Origin: Phaeosaccion multiseriatum
Lineage: Eukaryota > Ochrophyta, other classes
Direction: 5' to 3'
Length of the DNA: 64,000 nucleotides
Assembly (NCBI GenBank): GCA_965112735.1
Contig: OZ218959.1
Coordinates: 1,550,001 to 1,614,000 of the forward strand
Part shown: positions 46,796 to 63,705 of the stretch, piece after piece
How positions within the stretch are numbered: the stretch's first letter is position 1
Layout of the letters: every line of letters starts with the position of its first letter
Position numbers and translations under genes: made by a program
The notes under the pieces: model-generated
Databases searched by the model: none
Told to the model about the DNA's origin: nothing
What the model saw: the letters and a program-made list of their open reading frames with translations, nothing else

Positions 46796-47006
46796 GGACG
46801 CCAACCACACGACTCCACGGTGTAGAACGATGAACGCATTCACGCAGCCAGGCCTGCCTCTTCGTTCCTCCTGAGCCTGCCTTGCATTGTTTTGTGCGTT
46901 GTCCGTCCGAGTCAAACCAGTTCAACAGTTGGCGACGATCTCGTTACAGAAACAGTCGTTGGAGGAAGGCTAAAGCGCACACCACCGCCTGGGTGGAGGA
47001 GTGGCC
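46796..47006. promoter_or_regulatory. Bidirectional promoter interval, two coiled-coil genes
   Basis: 211 bp separate the divergent ATGs. No TATA box is evident. An open frame continues upstream of 46795 only with non-ATG codons. Confidence 0.4.
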
Positions 47007-48629
47007 ATGGAAAGACAAGAGAAGGCAGCTGCCCTGAGGACTGCAACCTTGAAGGCGAGTGAGAAGCAAGAAGAGGGCAGGGAGGACGGGAGGATAAGAC
47101 CGGCGACTATGTTCTTGAGTCCAAGGGGAAAGGGGTTGACGGTATGCTACTCGATCTAACGTTAATTTGGGCGACTTTCTCCTAGGCGAAGAGGGAGAGC
47201 TGTTTCAGTTATTTCTCGCATCATTCTAATTCCCCCTATGCGTGTCCTTTCTTCATGCCAACAACAGCAAGACTTGAGGAACAAAATCGACCACAGACAG
47301 CAGCTGCTGAGCGTTGAGATTCGAGGGAGGGAGGCCCTCAGCAATGAGCACGTGGACATTATTCAAAAGATTGCCGCTCGAGATGCTCTCATTCGGCAGC
47401 AGCAGGAGGGCCACGAAAGCACTCTGGAAGAGATCAAAGGCAGCTTTGCCTTCACCCTTCAGCACCTGACCGTAGAGACGGCCAAGCTAAAACGCCGCAC
47501 AGTCGAACTCGAGCAGCTCATGGGCACGATGGACGACATCAAGGAGGTGCATGCCAACCTAAAGAAGCGGCTGGCGGCCCTCCGGCTCGAGGCGGTGGAG
47601 GAGAGGGGGCGGTGCGAGGAGGAGACGGAGGAGCTGAACAGGGGCCTCTTCCGGAAGCGGACAGACATGCAAAAGGTGTTTCGCAAGTCGCTGACGCTTC
47701 AGCACGATGAGTACCAGCGCAAGGCCATCGACGAGATGGTGCAGAAGGCCAAGGCCTCGTCCGAGGAGATTACGGACCTGGAGAAGGAGCTGCGCAAGAA
47801 CAACTTGGCGGTGGGTGTGGCCATCGCAGGCCACGAGACGTGCGTCAAGGCCCTGACGCTCAAGAGACTCAACAAAGACGTGACCGTCATGAATATTCGC
47901 CTGCAAGCGGCGCGCATCGCAGAGATGAAGACGGAGCAGAAGCGGATGCAAGCCGCCCTGGAGACGGAGAGAGAGAAGCGGCACGGGCTGGAGGTTGCCA
48001 CGGTGATGTTACGAAGGAATACGGAAGGTCTACTACGGTACGACAAGGAGCTTCGCACCGTTAGTCAAGAGTATGAGAAGGCCAGAGACGAGGTGGTTCA
48101 ACAGCGATACGAGGCCCTCAACGTGGCCCGGCAAGGACCACGTGCCATTGTGGACAATGCGCTGGCCAAGAAGAAGCTCAAGATAGCTGCCGAGAGACCA
48201 CGACAAGAGAGAGCATCGGGTCGTGCTGCTCCTGCTGCTCCTGCTGCTCCTGCTGCTCCTGCTCAAGCGCTTGCTCGGTCGAATGGAAGGAAGGAGGACA
48301 AGGATGAGGAGGAGGCGGAGGAGGGACAGGAGGTCGACGACTCCGATCTGGTATGGCGCGCAAGCTGCAGTGCGCTGGGCAGAGCATGCAAGAAGCAGGC
48401 GCCAGTCGAGCACCGCGAGGGTGCCGAGGAGGAAGACGACACGGGAATTATCTCCTCCCCACTCATTCCGACGACGCAGACGGCAATGGACGAATCGGTA
48501 CTGCAACAGCAGCGGCAGCAGCAGAAGCAAACACCTCCTCCCTCTCCCCCTCACATGGCCTTGCCTGATCTTCCTTACTCCTTCACGAAGCTGGGAAGGA
48601 GAGTAAATGACGAGGACCAGGCGGGATGA
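47007..48629 (+). CDS. Coiled-coil protein, possibly basal-body type (DUF4515-like)
   Basis: Two exons (47007-47141, 47268-48629), phase 0, 498 residues. The first exon adds a basic 45-residue leader (MERQEKAAALRTATLKAS). Residues 46-350 are nearly uninterrupted coiled coil with characteristic breaks (HLTVETAKLKRRTVELEQLM; NNLAVGVAIAGHETCVKALTLKRLNKDV; LLRYDKELRTVSQEYEKARDE). Length and coil pattern recall the DUF4515 proteins BBOF1 and CCDC166 of basal bodies, but no diagnostic motif clinches it. The C-terminal 150 residues are Ala/Pro repeats, acidic stretches and Gln runs. Given three other cilium-type genes nearby, a ciliary role is a fair guess and nothing more. Confidence 0.75.
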
Positions 48630-50455
48630 GGCAAGACAAGGCAAGACAGGCCAAAGAAGGGCGCTCTACCTCGGTGGAACGGTGGGTAGGGGCGCATCCC
48701 CAACCTTCTGCAGTCTCGATCCTGTCCTCTTCTCGATTGGATCATTCAGAAGGCGGGCCCGCGATGAGCTCTCATATGCCCTGGCTGGCTGGTTGGGGCC
48801 ATTCTTCATTGCTGCCGAGCGACAAGCGCTCCATCGTGACAAGGAAGAGCAAGTCCACCCCACTCTCCAGGAGGGCGGGGCGCAGGGCTCAATCCGGACA
48901 TTACCTTTGTCCCACGGCGGGGTCATTCGAGTGTACGCGCTCTCTCTCTCTCTCGCACAGCAAGGAGGAGGAGAGGACGGACTCACTCATAGAAACACGG
49001 CGGCTGACGCCCCCCCCCCCCACGCGTGTTCTTCGAATGGAGGCGAGCGATGATGACATGCATCGTCGCGGAGACCTCCTGCACCTATCTACGTGATGGC
49101 TCGACCCTCACATGCCTCGAAGGGGAGAGGGAGGGGTGCGTTTAGCTTCACCCGCTTGACTTCTGCCACCAATGCTGAGCTGGCTGGACGAGTGGGCAGG
49201 CGGCACCACAGAAAGAGGCACGACGAGGGTAATGAGGTTAAGGGACGTCTCCCTCTCTTCTCTTCCGCTCCCTCTCCATCTGTATCTCGATGTAGATATT
49301 CCTCTCCCATCTCCAGACCACTGGACAAAGGGAGCGAGAGGAAGTGAAAGAGGACAAGCACCCCTACCCAAAGAATGGCGGAAAGCGGGAAAGGAACGCA
49401 GGAGGGAGCGATTACAATTTGTTGGTGGAGAGTACCATTCGCGCGTTGTGAGCAAGAGGAGAAGGATGAGCGAGAGACGGGCAGACACTGATGTGTGTGT
49501 TGTAAAACCACTCAATGTTCGAGGCGTCCCTGGTAATGAATAAAGAGAAGAGGAGGCAGTAGCAGCAGCCTTGCTGATTCTCTCCACTCTGCCTACAAGC
49601 CTGTGTCTCCAAATCCTGGTTTGTTTTGTTTTTTGTGAGTACAAAGTCAGCAAGGTGCGCTGGCGAAGCCAACACCGTCCATCTAGCAGTCAAAACCCTA
49701 AGCATTGAAGCCAAGTCTGGTACTAGTAGAGAAGAAGTGATGTGCCAGTTCGGCCTTGGGATGATCAGATTCCAAGGGCCCGCTCGCTCCGTCCACGGCT
49801 CTACCGCCGTGCATTGGCGCACCCTTTGCTCGCCTTGTATCCAGCAGTATAACTTGGCTTGCCGCCACAGTGAGGTATAGGTCCTTGTCCGAGTGAAGCT
49901 TGGGGTCCTGTGCTCTCTTGTCCGGTCTCGGCTGCCTCTCTGTTGTCTCTTTGCGCTCTGCTCTACTCCTCCCGTCGGAGCTGAGGGGGCGGGGAATAGA
50001 CATGAGTACCAGATGTCGGTCAATGACTTTTGCGCACCGAGCCGCTGTTGACTCGTTGAGGCAGCACAGGGGAGAAGAAGCTCGGCTTTCTGTTCGCCGT
50101 GCAGACAGTCCTTTAACCCCCGTCTTCGCTCGAGGAAAAGGCTCCCATTCTCCTCTGCTGCGGAGGCGGCGGCTGCTGCTTCTTCTGCTGTTGATCCTGT
50201 TGCAAGGGTGGTGTCCCGCTGGTGCTCGAGGGCGAAGCCCCTTTCTGATGCAAGCACAAATGGGCACAGGCACCGCCACCGTGTCAAGTGTCTAACCCTC
50301 CGTCACACTGACTTTGTGGATCGTGACGGTTTAGGGAGGGTCCGTCCGCCCGACGTATGGCAGCAGCCCTCGCCGGATTGCATCTCAGCCATGTTGGATA
50401 CTTTGTTTGGTGCCGTCGTGCCTTACGATTAAGACCACCGCTCGGGATCAGTCCA
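48630..50455. other. Spacer of about 1.8 kb with no convincing gene
   Basis: Open frames exist on the minus strand (49698-50279 is the longest with an ATG and normal composition; another frame overlaps it), but both frames being open over the same DNA argues for GC-rich chance. No splice-consistent model or family motif emerged. An AATAAA lies at about 49540. This could also hold a non-coding RNA or the 3' region of the 47007 gene. Confidence 0.35.
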
Positions 50456-51142
50456 TCACCCCAGATCCATTCGATTGATGAGGCGGATGAGAACTATCGC
50501 GGCATGGCCCAGGAGACACAAGCCGCCGAGCAGGCTGAAGACCCCCAAATCCTCCAAGTTCGTCCTCTTAGCCGCCGCGAGGGAGGCTGGGTCTCCATAG
50601 TATAGCTTGGCGCTCTCGGTTAAGGCATCCGTCTCCCAGCCCGCTACTGCCCGACCCTCTAGACGGCCCTGGGGCGAGCGGGCAAAGCAGATGGTGGAGA
50701 GGATGACCAACAAAGATCCAATGATACCGTGCACGGAAACGTCCAGGATGTCCAGGGTCATGGGGTTTTGTTTCGTCGTGGTCAGGGCAATACCCATCGG
50801 TGCGCAAAGAAGGCAGCACAGGGAAATTAAGGGCACCGTGCCGAGAGCTGCCCACGAGGGAACGGCAGGATCTTCCCCCCTATTGCAAATGCCATTCACG
50901 GCACACAGCCTCACGAAGCCAATCGTGCCCAGGATGAAGCAGCACACGTCGAGCCAAAGAGCCAGTGACTGAAGAGTGTGCTCTGTGCCTTTCTTCTCCC
51001 CTCGCAGGTCCTCCCACCCACCGAGTTGTTGTTGCTGTTCCTGTCGTCCACCTTCCGCTGCTGCAGCCCCCGGTCCGGTCCCCCCACCCTGGGCGCCGAC
51101 AGCAGCGCCTTCGCTTCTCGTGGCCCGGGCTGCGTGCATCAT
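50456..51142 (-). CDS. Small four-helix membrane protein
   Basis: Single-exon frame of 228 residues beginning MMHAARATRSEG. After a Gly/Gln-rich 55-residue N-terminus come four hydrophobic segments: SLALWLDVCCFILGTIGFV, LGTVPLISLCCLLCAPMGIAL, VHGIIGSLLVILSTICFA and LGVFSLLGGLCLLGHAAIVLI. Between the first two, CAVNGICNRGEDP holds two Cys that could pair in a loop. The loop between helices 3 and 4 is long (about 45 residues) and polar. The topology is tetraspan-like, but tetraspanin CCG motifs are missing. No family recognised. Confidence 0.7.
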   Translation of the reverse strand: MMHAARATRSEGAAVGAQGGGTGPGAAAAEGGRQEQQQQLGGWEDLRGEKKGTEHTLQSLALWLDVCCFILGTIGFVRLCAVNGICNRGEDPAVPSWAALGTVPLISLCCLLCAPMGIALTTTKQNPMTLDILDVSVHGIIGSLLVILSTICFARSPQGRLEGRAVAGWETDALTESAKLYYGDPASLAAAKRTNLEDLGVFSLLGGLCLLGHAAIVLIRLINRMDLG

Positions 51143-51283
51143 CTCAGAGCCCAATTGTTGTAGAGGGCGGGAGGGTAACGGAAAGGGAGAAGTCAACGAA
51201 GAATGGAATTGAAACTCACACTGTCCAACGCCCACTCTCTTGCTCTCTGCCCCCGCTCTCTCAGAGCTAACCCTTTTCTCCCA
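51143..51283. promoter_or_regulatory. Bidirectional promoter interval, two small membrane proteins
   Basis: 141 bp between divergent ATGs. It contains CCAATTG-like sequence (complement of CAATTG at about 51151) and a GA-rich run; no TATA box. Confidence 0.4.
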
Positions 51284-52273
51284 ATGGCTGGCCCCCAAAG
51301 GATGGGTAACGACCCGATCTTAATCGGGGGAGAGTCTCAGGCGCTCTGGCTTTGCGCGGGGATCATTCTGGGGACGTACGTCCTCCTGACGCTCACATGC
51401 TATGGGACGCTCAACTTTAGAAGGGTGAGTGAATGAGCTGGACATGCATTGCACTCTGCAACAAGGCACTAAGCAGAAGTACAGTCGGCTGGCGGTGCTT
51501 GATTTGCCTCAGGAGGTTCTTGTTGGAGTTGCATGCTCACTTTTGCAGGGGGTATAGCAGGGCAGCGTAGGAGAAGCGAGGTTGGTTGGTTCACGACCAA
51601 AAGGACGTGGCCACAACCCGTGAGGGAATACGATGCTACTCTGCCTCCCTTTCGGCAATGTTGTTGCTGCTGCTGCTGCTGCTTATGTGGCCCCCCTCTC
51701 ACGTGATGCGTCCGTCTGTCCGTCTCCTCCTCATGCCAAACAGATCCTACGCGACTTCCAGACACGCAAGGGCTTGCTCAAGGACTACAATGCTTTCTAC
51801 CAGCGCAGAGAGGACGTGCTCTACCACCTTGATTGGGCCACGCAGGTGGGGGTGGAGAGTGACGGCGAAGGAAAGGGGGGAGGGACGGGAGGGGGGACAG
51901 GAGCCTCTGTTGCGAGGGCACAGCACGGGGGTGGTTGTCAGTTCCTCCTCCCCCTCGTCCTCCTCCTCCGCTTCCTCGTTTCTCATCTCATACGCTTTTC
52001 ACCCACCCACCCATGCTCTCTCCCTCCATCCCTGTGCCGTAGAGCGGCGAAGCTGGAGAGGCTGAAACGATGGAGAACAATCTGATAGAGATGGACCGCA
52101 AGCTTGATGCGGTGGAGGAGCGCCTGAGGCAGTTCGACGAAGGACGGGGAGGAGGAGGAGGAGGAGGAGGAGGAGGAGGAGGAGGAGCAGGAGCAGGAGC
52201 AGGAGGAGGAGCAGCAGCAGCAGCAGCAGCGCCAGTAGATGGCGCCACACAGGCGAAATACAAGGGAAGCTGA
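51284..52273 (+). CDS. Small single-pass membrane protein with C-terminal coil
   Basis: Three exons (51284-51424, 51744-51845, 52043-52273), all phase 0, 157 residues. MAGPQRMGNDPILIGGES precedes one clear transmembrane helix (LWLCAGIILGTYVLLTLTCYG). A basic-acidic coil follows (ILRDFQTRKGLLKDYNAFYQRRED), then NNLIEMDRKLDAVEERLRQFDE. The tail is a Gly/Ala run encoded by GGA/GCA repeats. The arrangement resembles small organelle-membrane subunits. No family recognised. Confidence 0.65.
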
Positions 52274-53346
52274 AGGAAGAATTCCTCCCTTCCACTCGTT
52301 GCGCTGCCACAAGGGATGGCCCGGGCGGGTCGGGCTGCTTGTTACTCTCCCACGAAGGAAAGAGAGAAACCTGGAGTACCGGTGTGGCACGTCAAGGGCC
52401 TTCAGTGAGGAGTGTTTCCGCGAATTCCCCCCACCCCCTCCACACACCTCACCCCCGTGATGAGAACATGGTGTGTGATGCAAGAGACAGCAGCGAGCAG
52501 CGCTTCTTGACCGTGAAGTGCCATCGCGGGAAGGATAAGGAAGTGGGGTTTCTGCGGTCCACGGTTCATTTACTGCGTCATTACCAATCATGGTATGCCT
52601 GCGCCAGTCACTCCGTGTAAGTTTCAGTTTCAGCGGTTTTTCGCTCTGCACAGCCCCGACGGCGGCAGATGAGGAGGCGCATGGGCGTTACAGAATCACA
52701 GAGGCCGGAGGGGGAAAGCCCGTGTGGTGGGTGGGTCCATCGTCATCAGCGTGGGCGTATGTGTGGAGGCCCGAATTCTCCAGTTTCCGACCAGCAGACA
52801 CTCAAAACTACAGCGGCGGTGGTGATTCGAACGACCTTCCTCATCGTCCTCCTGGAGGAAAGTGTGCTTAGTTGGAGCGTTGTTGCTCTTGCTTGGAGCT
52901 CGAGCTCGCGTGTGCGTGGCATTCGGTCGATGGACTGGGGGAAGAGGGCGAGGGGACGGGCCTCCCTCACGGCGAAGAAAGAGGGGCAATCTCGCCTCGC
53001 CTCAAATTCAAATCAGCTGTGCCCTCCCCCGCGCGGGGGGGAGAGGATGTCTTCTTATCTGACTGGTGACCTGGAGGGTAGTAGGCAGTGGCCGCTGAGG
53101 CGCCTCCATCTTCCCCCTCCACCACTCTTCAACGGCGTGTGGAATGCCGTCTGGGCGGAGTGAGCAAGTACCGTTCGAGAGTGTGGCGGAGGAGACAGTG
53201 CTGTCGCCTCGAATGAAAGCTGCGCGTGGCAGGCCCAGCATGGGCCGAGTGAAAACGGCAAATGTGCCAAAGGTGTAACACGCTTCTGAAGAGAGCAAGG
53301 AGGACATGGGAGATGGATAGATGGATGTGTGTGTTGTGTGTGCGTG

Positions 53347-53384
<38 letters not shown>

Positions 53385-53902
53385 CACGGCCTTTTGGTGA
53401 TCCATGTACACGGCCCCTCGAGGGGGGCAATACACTGCCCAGTCGGTTGAAGGTGGTGTTTGTTTGTATGTGTGTTACTCTGTCTTTTGCTCTATTTGAA
53501 GTCCATATCTATACTGTAGTGTGTGGCAAAAAAAAATGGAAAGGACCTGCAGTCTATATATCTGTTCCATCCCTTCTCTAAGTACGCCTTTCGGCCCGCA
53601 AACGCGCTTTGTAACTAAAATGACATCCTCTCGGGCGGTGTGGTGTTGCACACGTCACACCATACTTTTCGTAATCCTTCGACTCCCCCACCCCTCCTCC
53701 CCCCTCCCCGCCAATTTCTCATGACGCTCCTCCTCCTTGCCAAGCGTCCCCCGCCAGCGAGTATATTCGTTCATTCATGACACTCATCCTCCCTGCCTTA
53801 CGATGCCACATTATACTCTTGTGTGGCCGGAGGAGAAGCATGGCCTTACTGCGCAAGCCGTCGCCAGCTATCATAAGGTTGTTTGCGCAGCAGCATATCC
53901 CG
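52274..53902. other. Spacer of about 1.6 kb, no gene seen
   Basis: Six-frame open stretches here are short and inconsistent. A GT dinucleotide run lies at 53331-53382. The convergent arrangement (51284 gene on plus, 53903 gene on minus) makes both 3' untranslated regions likely occupants. Confidence 0.5.
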
Positions 53903-55002
53903 TCAAGCAATGAAGTCAACCTCCAGGTCCTCCTCCTCCACGCCCTCCTCCACGCCCTCCTCCAGCTTCTCGATCGGGCACCGCTGCTGTATCACCAACT
54001 GCTGCTCATCCCTCAGTGCCTTCCTCTGCTCATCCCTCAGTGCCTTCCTCTGTTGCCGTTGAAATATCGCCACTACACGAATAATTTCGGCAGCGGAGAG
54101 GAACTTTCCCATCTCGCCCTGCCCCCGTCTACCCCCTTCTCCTCCCCGACCCTTCCGCCCAGCGATGGCAGCAGAGGCCGTACCTCCTTCCAAGAGCGCA
54201 CCTTCGTCGCCGTCCAAACTGACGCTGTCCCGTTCACTGCTGGAGCTTGTACTGGTGCTTCTGCTTGAGTTTGAACTACTTTCCGACCACGTTGAGGAGG
54301 AGTCCCTCCTCTTCACTGCTGACCCGGTGGCGGCTTTGCTAAGCGTACGTAACATCTGGTTGGTGACGCGGTCTACCTCCTCAGTCACGCTCGATGATCG
54401 CTTCGTGCTACGGCGATGGCGATTTTTAGAAGAGTAGCGACGAGCAATGGTGGTGTTGACAGACTCGGAACCAGGGAACGCCGTGATTGTTCGGCGGGTG
54501 CTTTCGTCTATGTCCTCTTCCTCTTCTTCTTGTCCTTCGTCGTCACCAGGGACGACTTTGCCGCGCTTGTGCTTATGTTTGTGCTTGCCCGTGACGCGAA
54601 ACTTGCGGCCAATGTTCTTGTGTCGCTTGTCCTCCCACTCCTGCACCATAAGGGCAGGTTTGGTGTGGAGGGCGAACTTCGTGAGGGCAGTCCACAGCGA
54701 CGACGCGCAGGTCCGGGCCGAACCCTCGAAGCTGACGGTGCTGCGGAGGAAGATCTGTGAGCCGCAGTCAGCGAGTGGCAATCAGGCAGAGAGAAGGAAG
54801 AGGATGAAGGAAGCAGGAAGGAAGCAAGGTTCGCAGGTAAGCGTAGCTAGTGGGTACACGGTCGAGCGAGCTACTTGTTGGGTAAGGGAGCACACAGCAA
54901 GAGCACAGGGGGGTATGTCAGGCAGGGGGTCAAGCTGACCTACGGCACACACGCGGCGCTCCCACAGTCTGCGTATAGTAATCAGAGTTACTGCTCTCGT
55001 CT

Positions 55003-55033
<31 letters not shown>

Positions 55034-57184
55034 CAGTCCAGAAGCACTTTGACGTGGTGGGAACGATGTTACTAGGAGAGTGAAAGGCACTGTGTGGGCA
55101 GTAAGAAGGGGCGACAGGAGAGAAGAGGGTATCAAGGACTCCACAACTCACCTGAATGTACTCGTACACCTCCGAAAGGAGGGTAACTTCGCTCACAGAA
55201 CGGACAGTGGCGCCAACCAAGTAGAGATTCGTCGCGCCTTCTACCCTTGTGAGAGAGGAGGATATGGTACACAGGCCCAGCAGCAGGTACCAAGCGGACA
55301 TGCCCATCTGTGGGTTTGGATCAGCGTTAGGGGCCCCGAGTAGAGAGCAAGCAAAGGGGGCGAAGCGTGGAGGCAAAGCAGGCAGGAGGTGAGCGTCACG
55401 GAAGGCACCAGAGGGCGGAGCAGAACCCCTCGCAGATTGTAGGCCGGACAGAAGAATGTATTAGGAAGAGCAGTGTGGTGTGGTATGGCGTCACTGCTTG
55501 GCTGTGTGAGGAAGAAGAAGAAGAAGAAGAAGAAGAAGAAGAAGAAGAAGAAGAAGAAGAAGAAGAAGAAGAAGAAGAAGAAGAAGAAGAAGAAGAAGAA
55601 GAAGAAGAAGAAGAAGAAGAAGAAGAAGAAGAAGAAGAAGAGCGGGCTAGAGTGACTTACTTTATCGGCAGCCGCTTTGACGGACACACGCGTCTGTTCC
55701 ACCTTGTCGCTCGCTTGATGCGCTCCCTCCGACGAAAGCTTCTTGATGAGCTTGTTGGAGCCGAGCATGCTCATGAGGAGGATACTTGCCACGCCAAACA
55801 TGTGCAAGAGGCGAATGATGCGGCGCTGGTCGAGTAAGACGTTGCTGAGCAAGGCGGAGAGGAGTCCTAGCACACCGAAGTTGACTACCCTCTTGGATCG
55901 TCGCAGCTGCTGCTTCATCTTGCTTCGCGCTGATGTTGCATTGGCAAGATCGATCCAAACTGTGTGGTATGGTGTGTGGAGAGGAAATGTGTGTACGGGG
56001 CAGGAGGGGAAAAGGTGAGAAAGGTGGGTGCGTATCTGCAGAGGTGGAAGACAGCAGCCCACAACAAACCGAGGGAGGGACGCAGAGGGAAACTGAGAGC
56101 GGGCGTCTTTCGGGTGGGGGGATGGAGAGAGCCAAAGGACCACCACACAACAACAGAGCACAACCCCATGAGAGCGAGCGAGCGAACGAGGCCCGGAGGG
56201 GTTCACTGGTGGAGCAAGCCATGGCAGAAGAGAAAGAAGAGGGGTTGGGTCTAGGGTGGAGCGAGGGAAGAGGGACAAGACGAAGTTAGCCCGGTGCTGC
56301 GCTTACTCACCCGTAAAGACAGTGGCAGGGGGCAGCAGCCCTGCCGCAAAAGCGAAGGATTCGAGGTAGAGGACTAACCGCTCGTGCATACCGAACTTGA
56401 TGAGTTTCAATGCCGAACATGTCTCAAAGAGATCTGCAGTGAGAGGTGGTGGTGGTGGTGGTGGTGGTGGTGGTGGTGGTGGTGGTGGTGGTGGTCGGGT
56501 GGGGACTATTTTTAGAGGAGAGAGACCGCACTCCCTCAACTGGTGGGTGAGAGACTGGACCAATGGCAAGCAGGCAAAGGGCGATTCTCGACAGGCAAGG
56601 CAAGGCATCCAGCGGGGGTTGGTTAGTGCAGTGAGGACGAGAGGAGAGAGTAAGCGTGTACGAAAGCCTATGAATCGGAGCAAACTTACAGAAGAACGCC
56701 TGCAGAGTGCTCGACAGGAGGATGAAAAGGACCGTCCGCTTCACCGCTGGTGCAATCACTCGCCCGGGTGGCTTGGATAGATTCCAGATGCTTATGGAGC
56801 AAGAGGTTAAGATCAATATGCACCTCAACGCTGCCACGCCCAAAACGAAGGCCAAAAAATTGCCTTGATAGGACCTACTGCTGGAGCAATCGTCGCCCCC
56901 CGGCCCGTACCCGATGAAGCAGGAGCATGTATTGGCTTCATTGAGGTGGGCAGGCGCATAGAGCAACGAGGATGGAGGCGGAAGGCAGACAGACAAGAGA
57001 GCGTGAGGAGAGAGGGTGGCCAACATAGGAGGGTCCGTACGAGGTACAATAGCGAGTTAGTTGCAGAGAGAGGATGTTGCGAGAGAGGACCCTGGGAAGT
57101 CCGGGGGGTACCTGATGTATCACACGTGTAGTTGTTCGGACAGAGGTCGTCTGCGCTTGCACAAGTGTGGTCCACAAACGTCAT
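53903..57184 (-). CDS. Multi-pass membrane protein B (paralogue of A)
   Basis: Six exons on the minus strand: 57184-57112, 56935-56690, 56433-56311, 55959-55661, 55307-55152, 54754-53903; about 582 residues. The N-terminus is Cys-rich (HTCASADDLCPNNYTCD, then CSCFIGYGPGGDDC). Hydrophobic segments follow in the same order as in A. Shared landmarks are AP.VKRT, GLLPPATVFT|VWIDLANAT.AR..MK.QLRRSK, a SNKL.KKL end, a W..LLGL helix and YIQ|IFL. A conserved 156-nt exon occurs in both. The C-terminal tail has a KHKHKHKRGK basic patch and Ser/Glu runs. One dispersed-element copy codes QQLVIQQ near the end. Function unknown; duplicated membrane receptors or channels of an unassigned family are the best description. 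Confidence 0.75.
53983..54006 (-). repeat. Dispersed element copy 7, coding in membrane B
   Basis: Read in the gene's frame it gives QLVIQQ, a different frame from the AVSPTA and AVGDTA readings of copies 2, 8 and 9. It has no counterpart in paralogue A. Confidence 0.8.
55510..55641 (+). repeat. GAA triplet array in membrane B intron 4
   Basis: About 43 pure GAA/TTC triplets. On the gene's sense strand they are pyrimidine (CTT), close after the GTAAGT donor at 55660. Confidence 0.97.
56446..56495 (+). repeat. GGT triplet array in membrane B intron 2
   Basis: About 16 GGT triplets next to the acceptor side of the intron. Confidence 0.9.
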
Positions 57185-57503
57185 GGTCGCTGCCGCCTCA
57201 CATCAAGCATCCCCCTCCACCTTGCTGCTGAGAGAGGTTGCGAGGAAGTGCGTAACACGTCTCACGGACGCGGCTGGAGTTTCTACAGTAGGTACGGAGC
57301 GACACCCCGATCGGTGTTAAGAAGATCACAGAAGGCGTTTTGGCGTTTCAAGAAAATTTCTGAAGGGGACGGGCAAAAACCCTTTTTTTGCCCTACAACA
57401 AGAGAGAGGGTTGGGGGCCTTGGGGTAGCAGCAGCACCAGCACAAGGAATAGCAAAAGGAAGGAATGTGAAGAAGACAGGAGGCATACTTCTCGGAAGGC
57501 AAA

Positions 57504-61744
<4,241 letters not shown>

Positions 61745-62365
61745 AGTATTTTTTGTTCTTTAAAAACATGGTTTGATGGTCACTGTATGACATACACGGT
61801 TTACTCGGCCTCGAGACGGAGGCGAGCGGTCTCTGGTTCTCAGTCCCTGGACTCCCACCGCCTCCTCTCCTGCTCTCGTTTCAAGTCGCCTCTCGGTCGA
61901 ACCAGGCCCTCCAGACCGCGCTTGCTGCCGCTGCTGTATCACCAACTGCCGCTGCTGCAGCGTCTACGTCACAAATATATACATGCACCGTCGTGCACAA
62001 CCCAACCCACGGCGAGGGCCCATCAGTCGAGATAACACACACCGCTGTGAGAGCAGTGTGGGCCCGTTGCGCGACGACCGGCCAGGGGGACGGAGCTTCC
62101 ACCCCCAAGGAGAGACGAGAGTCAGTCACACCAATGTACGTTGGTTGTACGGTACGGCACTCTCTCCCCTGTACACTCCAAAATCCCCTCCAACATATAA
62201 TTTTGAGTGGTGGTGGCGCGACACGCCCTCCACCTCAAGCCCCGTCCATCCATTGCCATCCATCCGTCTGTGGTGTAACTGCCTGTAACTGCCCCCCCCC
62301 TCCCCCCACTCTGACGCCTCCTGTGTTTGACTAAAAGCGATCACCGCCCCGCCCGCTAACGATAA
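61745..62365. other. Convergent 3' spacer, lebercilin-like / histone H3
   Basis: AATAAAG overlaps the lebercilin-like stop codon and may be its polyadenylation signal. A dispersed-element copy lies at 61929-61950. A CCATCCATTGCCATCC word sits at 62244. No gene seen. Confidence 0.5.
61929..61950 (-). repeat. Dispersed element copy 10
   Basis: GCTGTATCACCAACTG between CTG/CCG runs in a non-coding spacer. Confidence 0.8.

Positions 62366-63705
<1,340 letters not shown>

Noticed and set aside
46796-46915. N-terminal extension of the 45442-46795 coiled-coil gene
   Set aside because: The frame is open upstream but begins only with a TTG codon; MSGETVLDLL at 46795 is the first ATG.
49412-50287. 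Minus-strand gene of about 290 codons
   Set aside because: It lacks an ATG at its start, overlaps another equally open frame, and shows no domain or splice support.
51983-52651. Minus-strand poly-Ser/Leu protein
   Set aside because: It is the complement of the GGA/GCA-coded tail of the 51284 gene and its 3' region.
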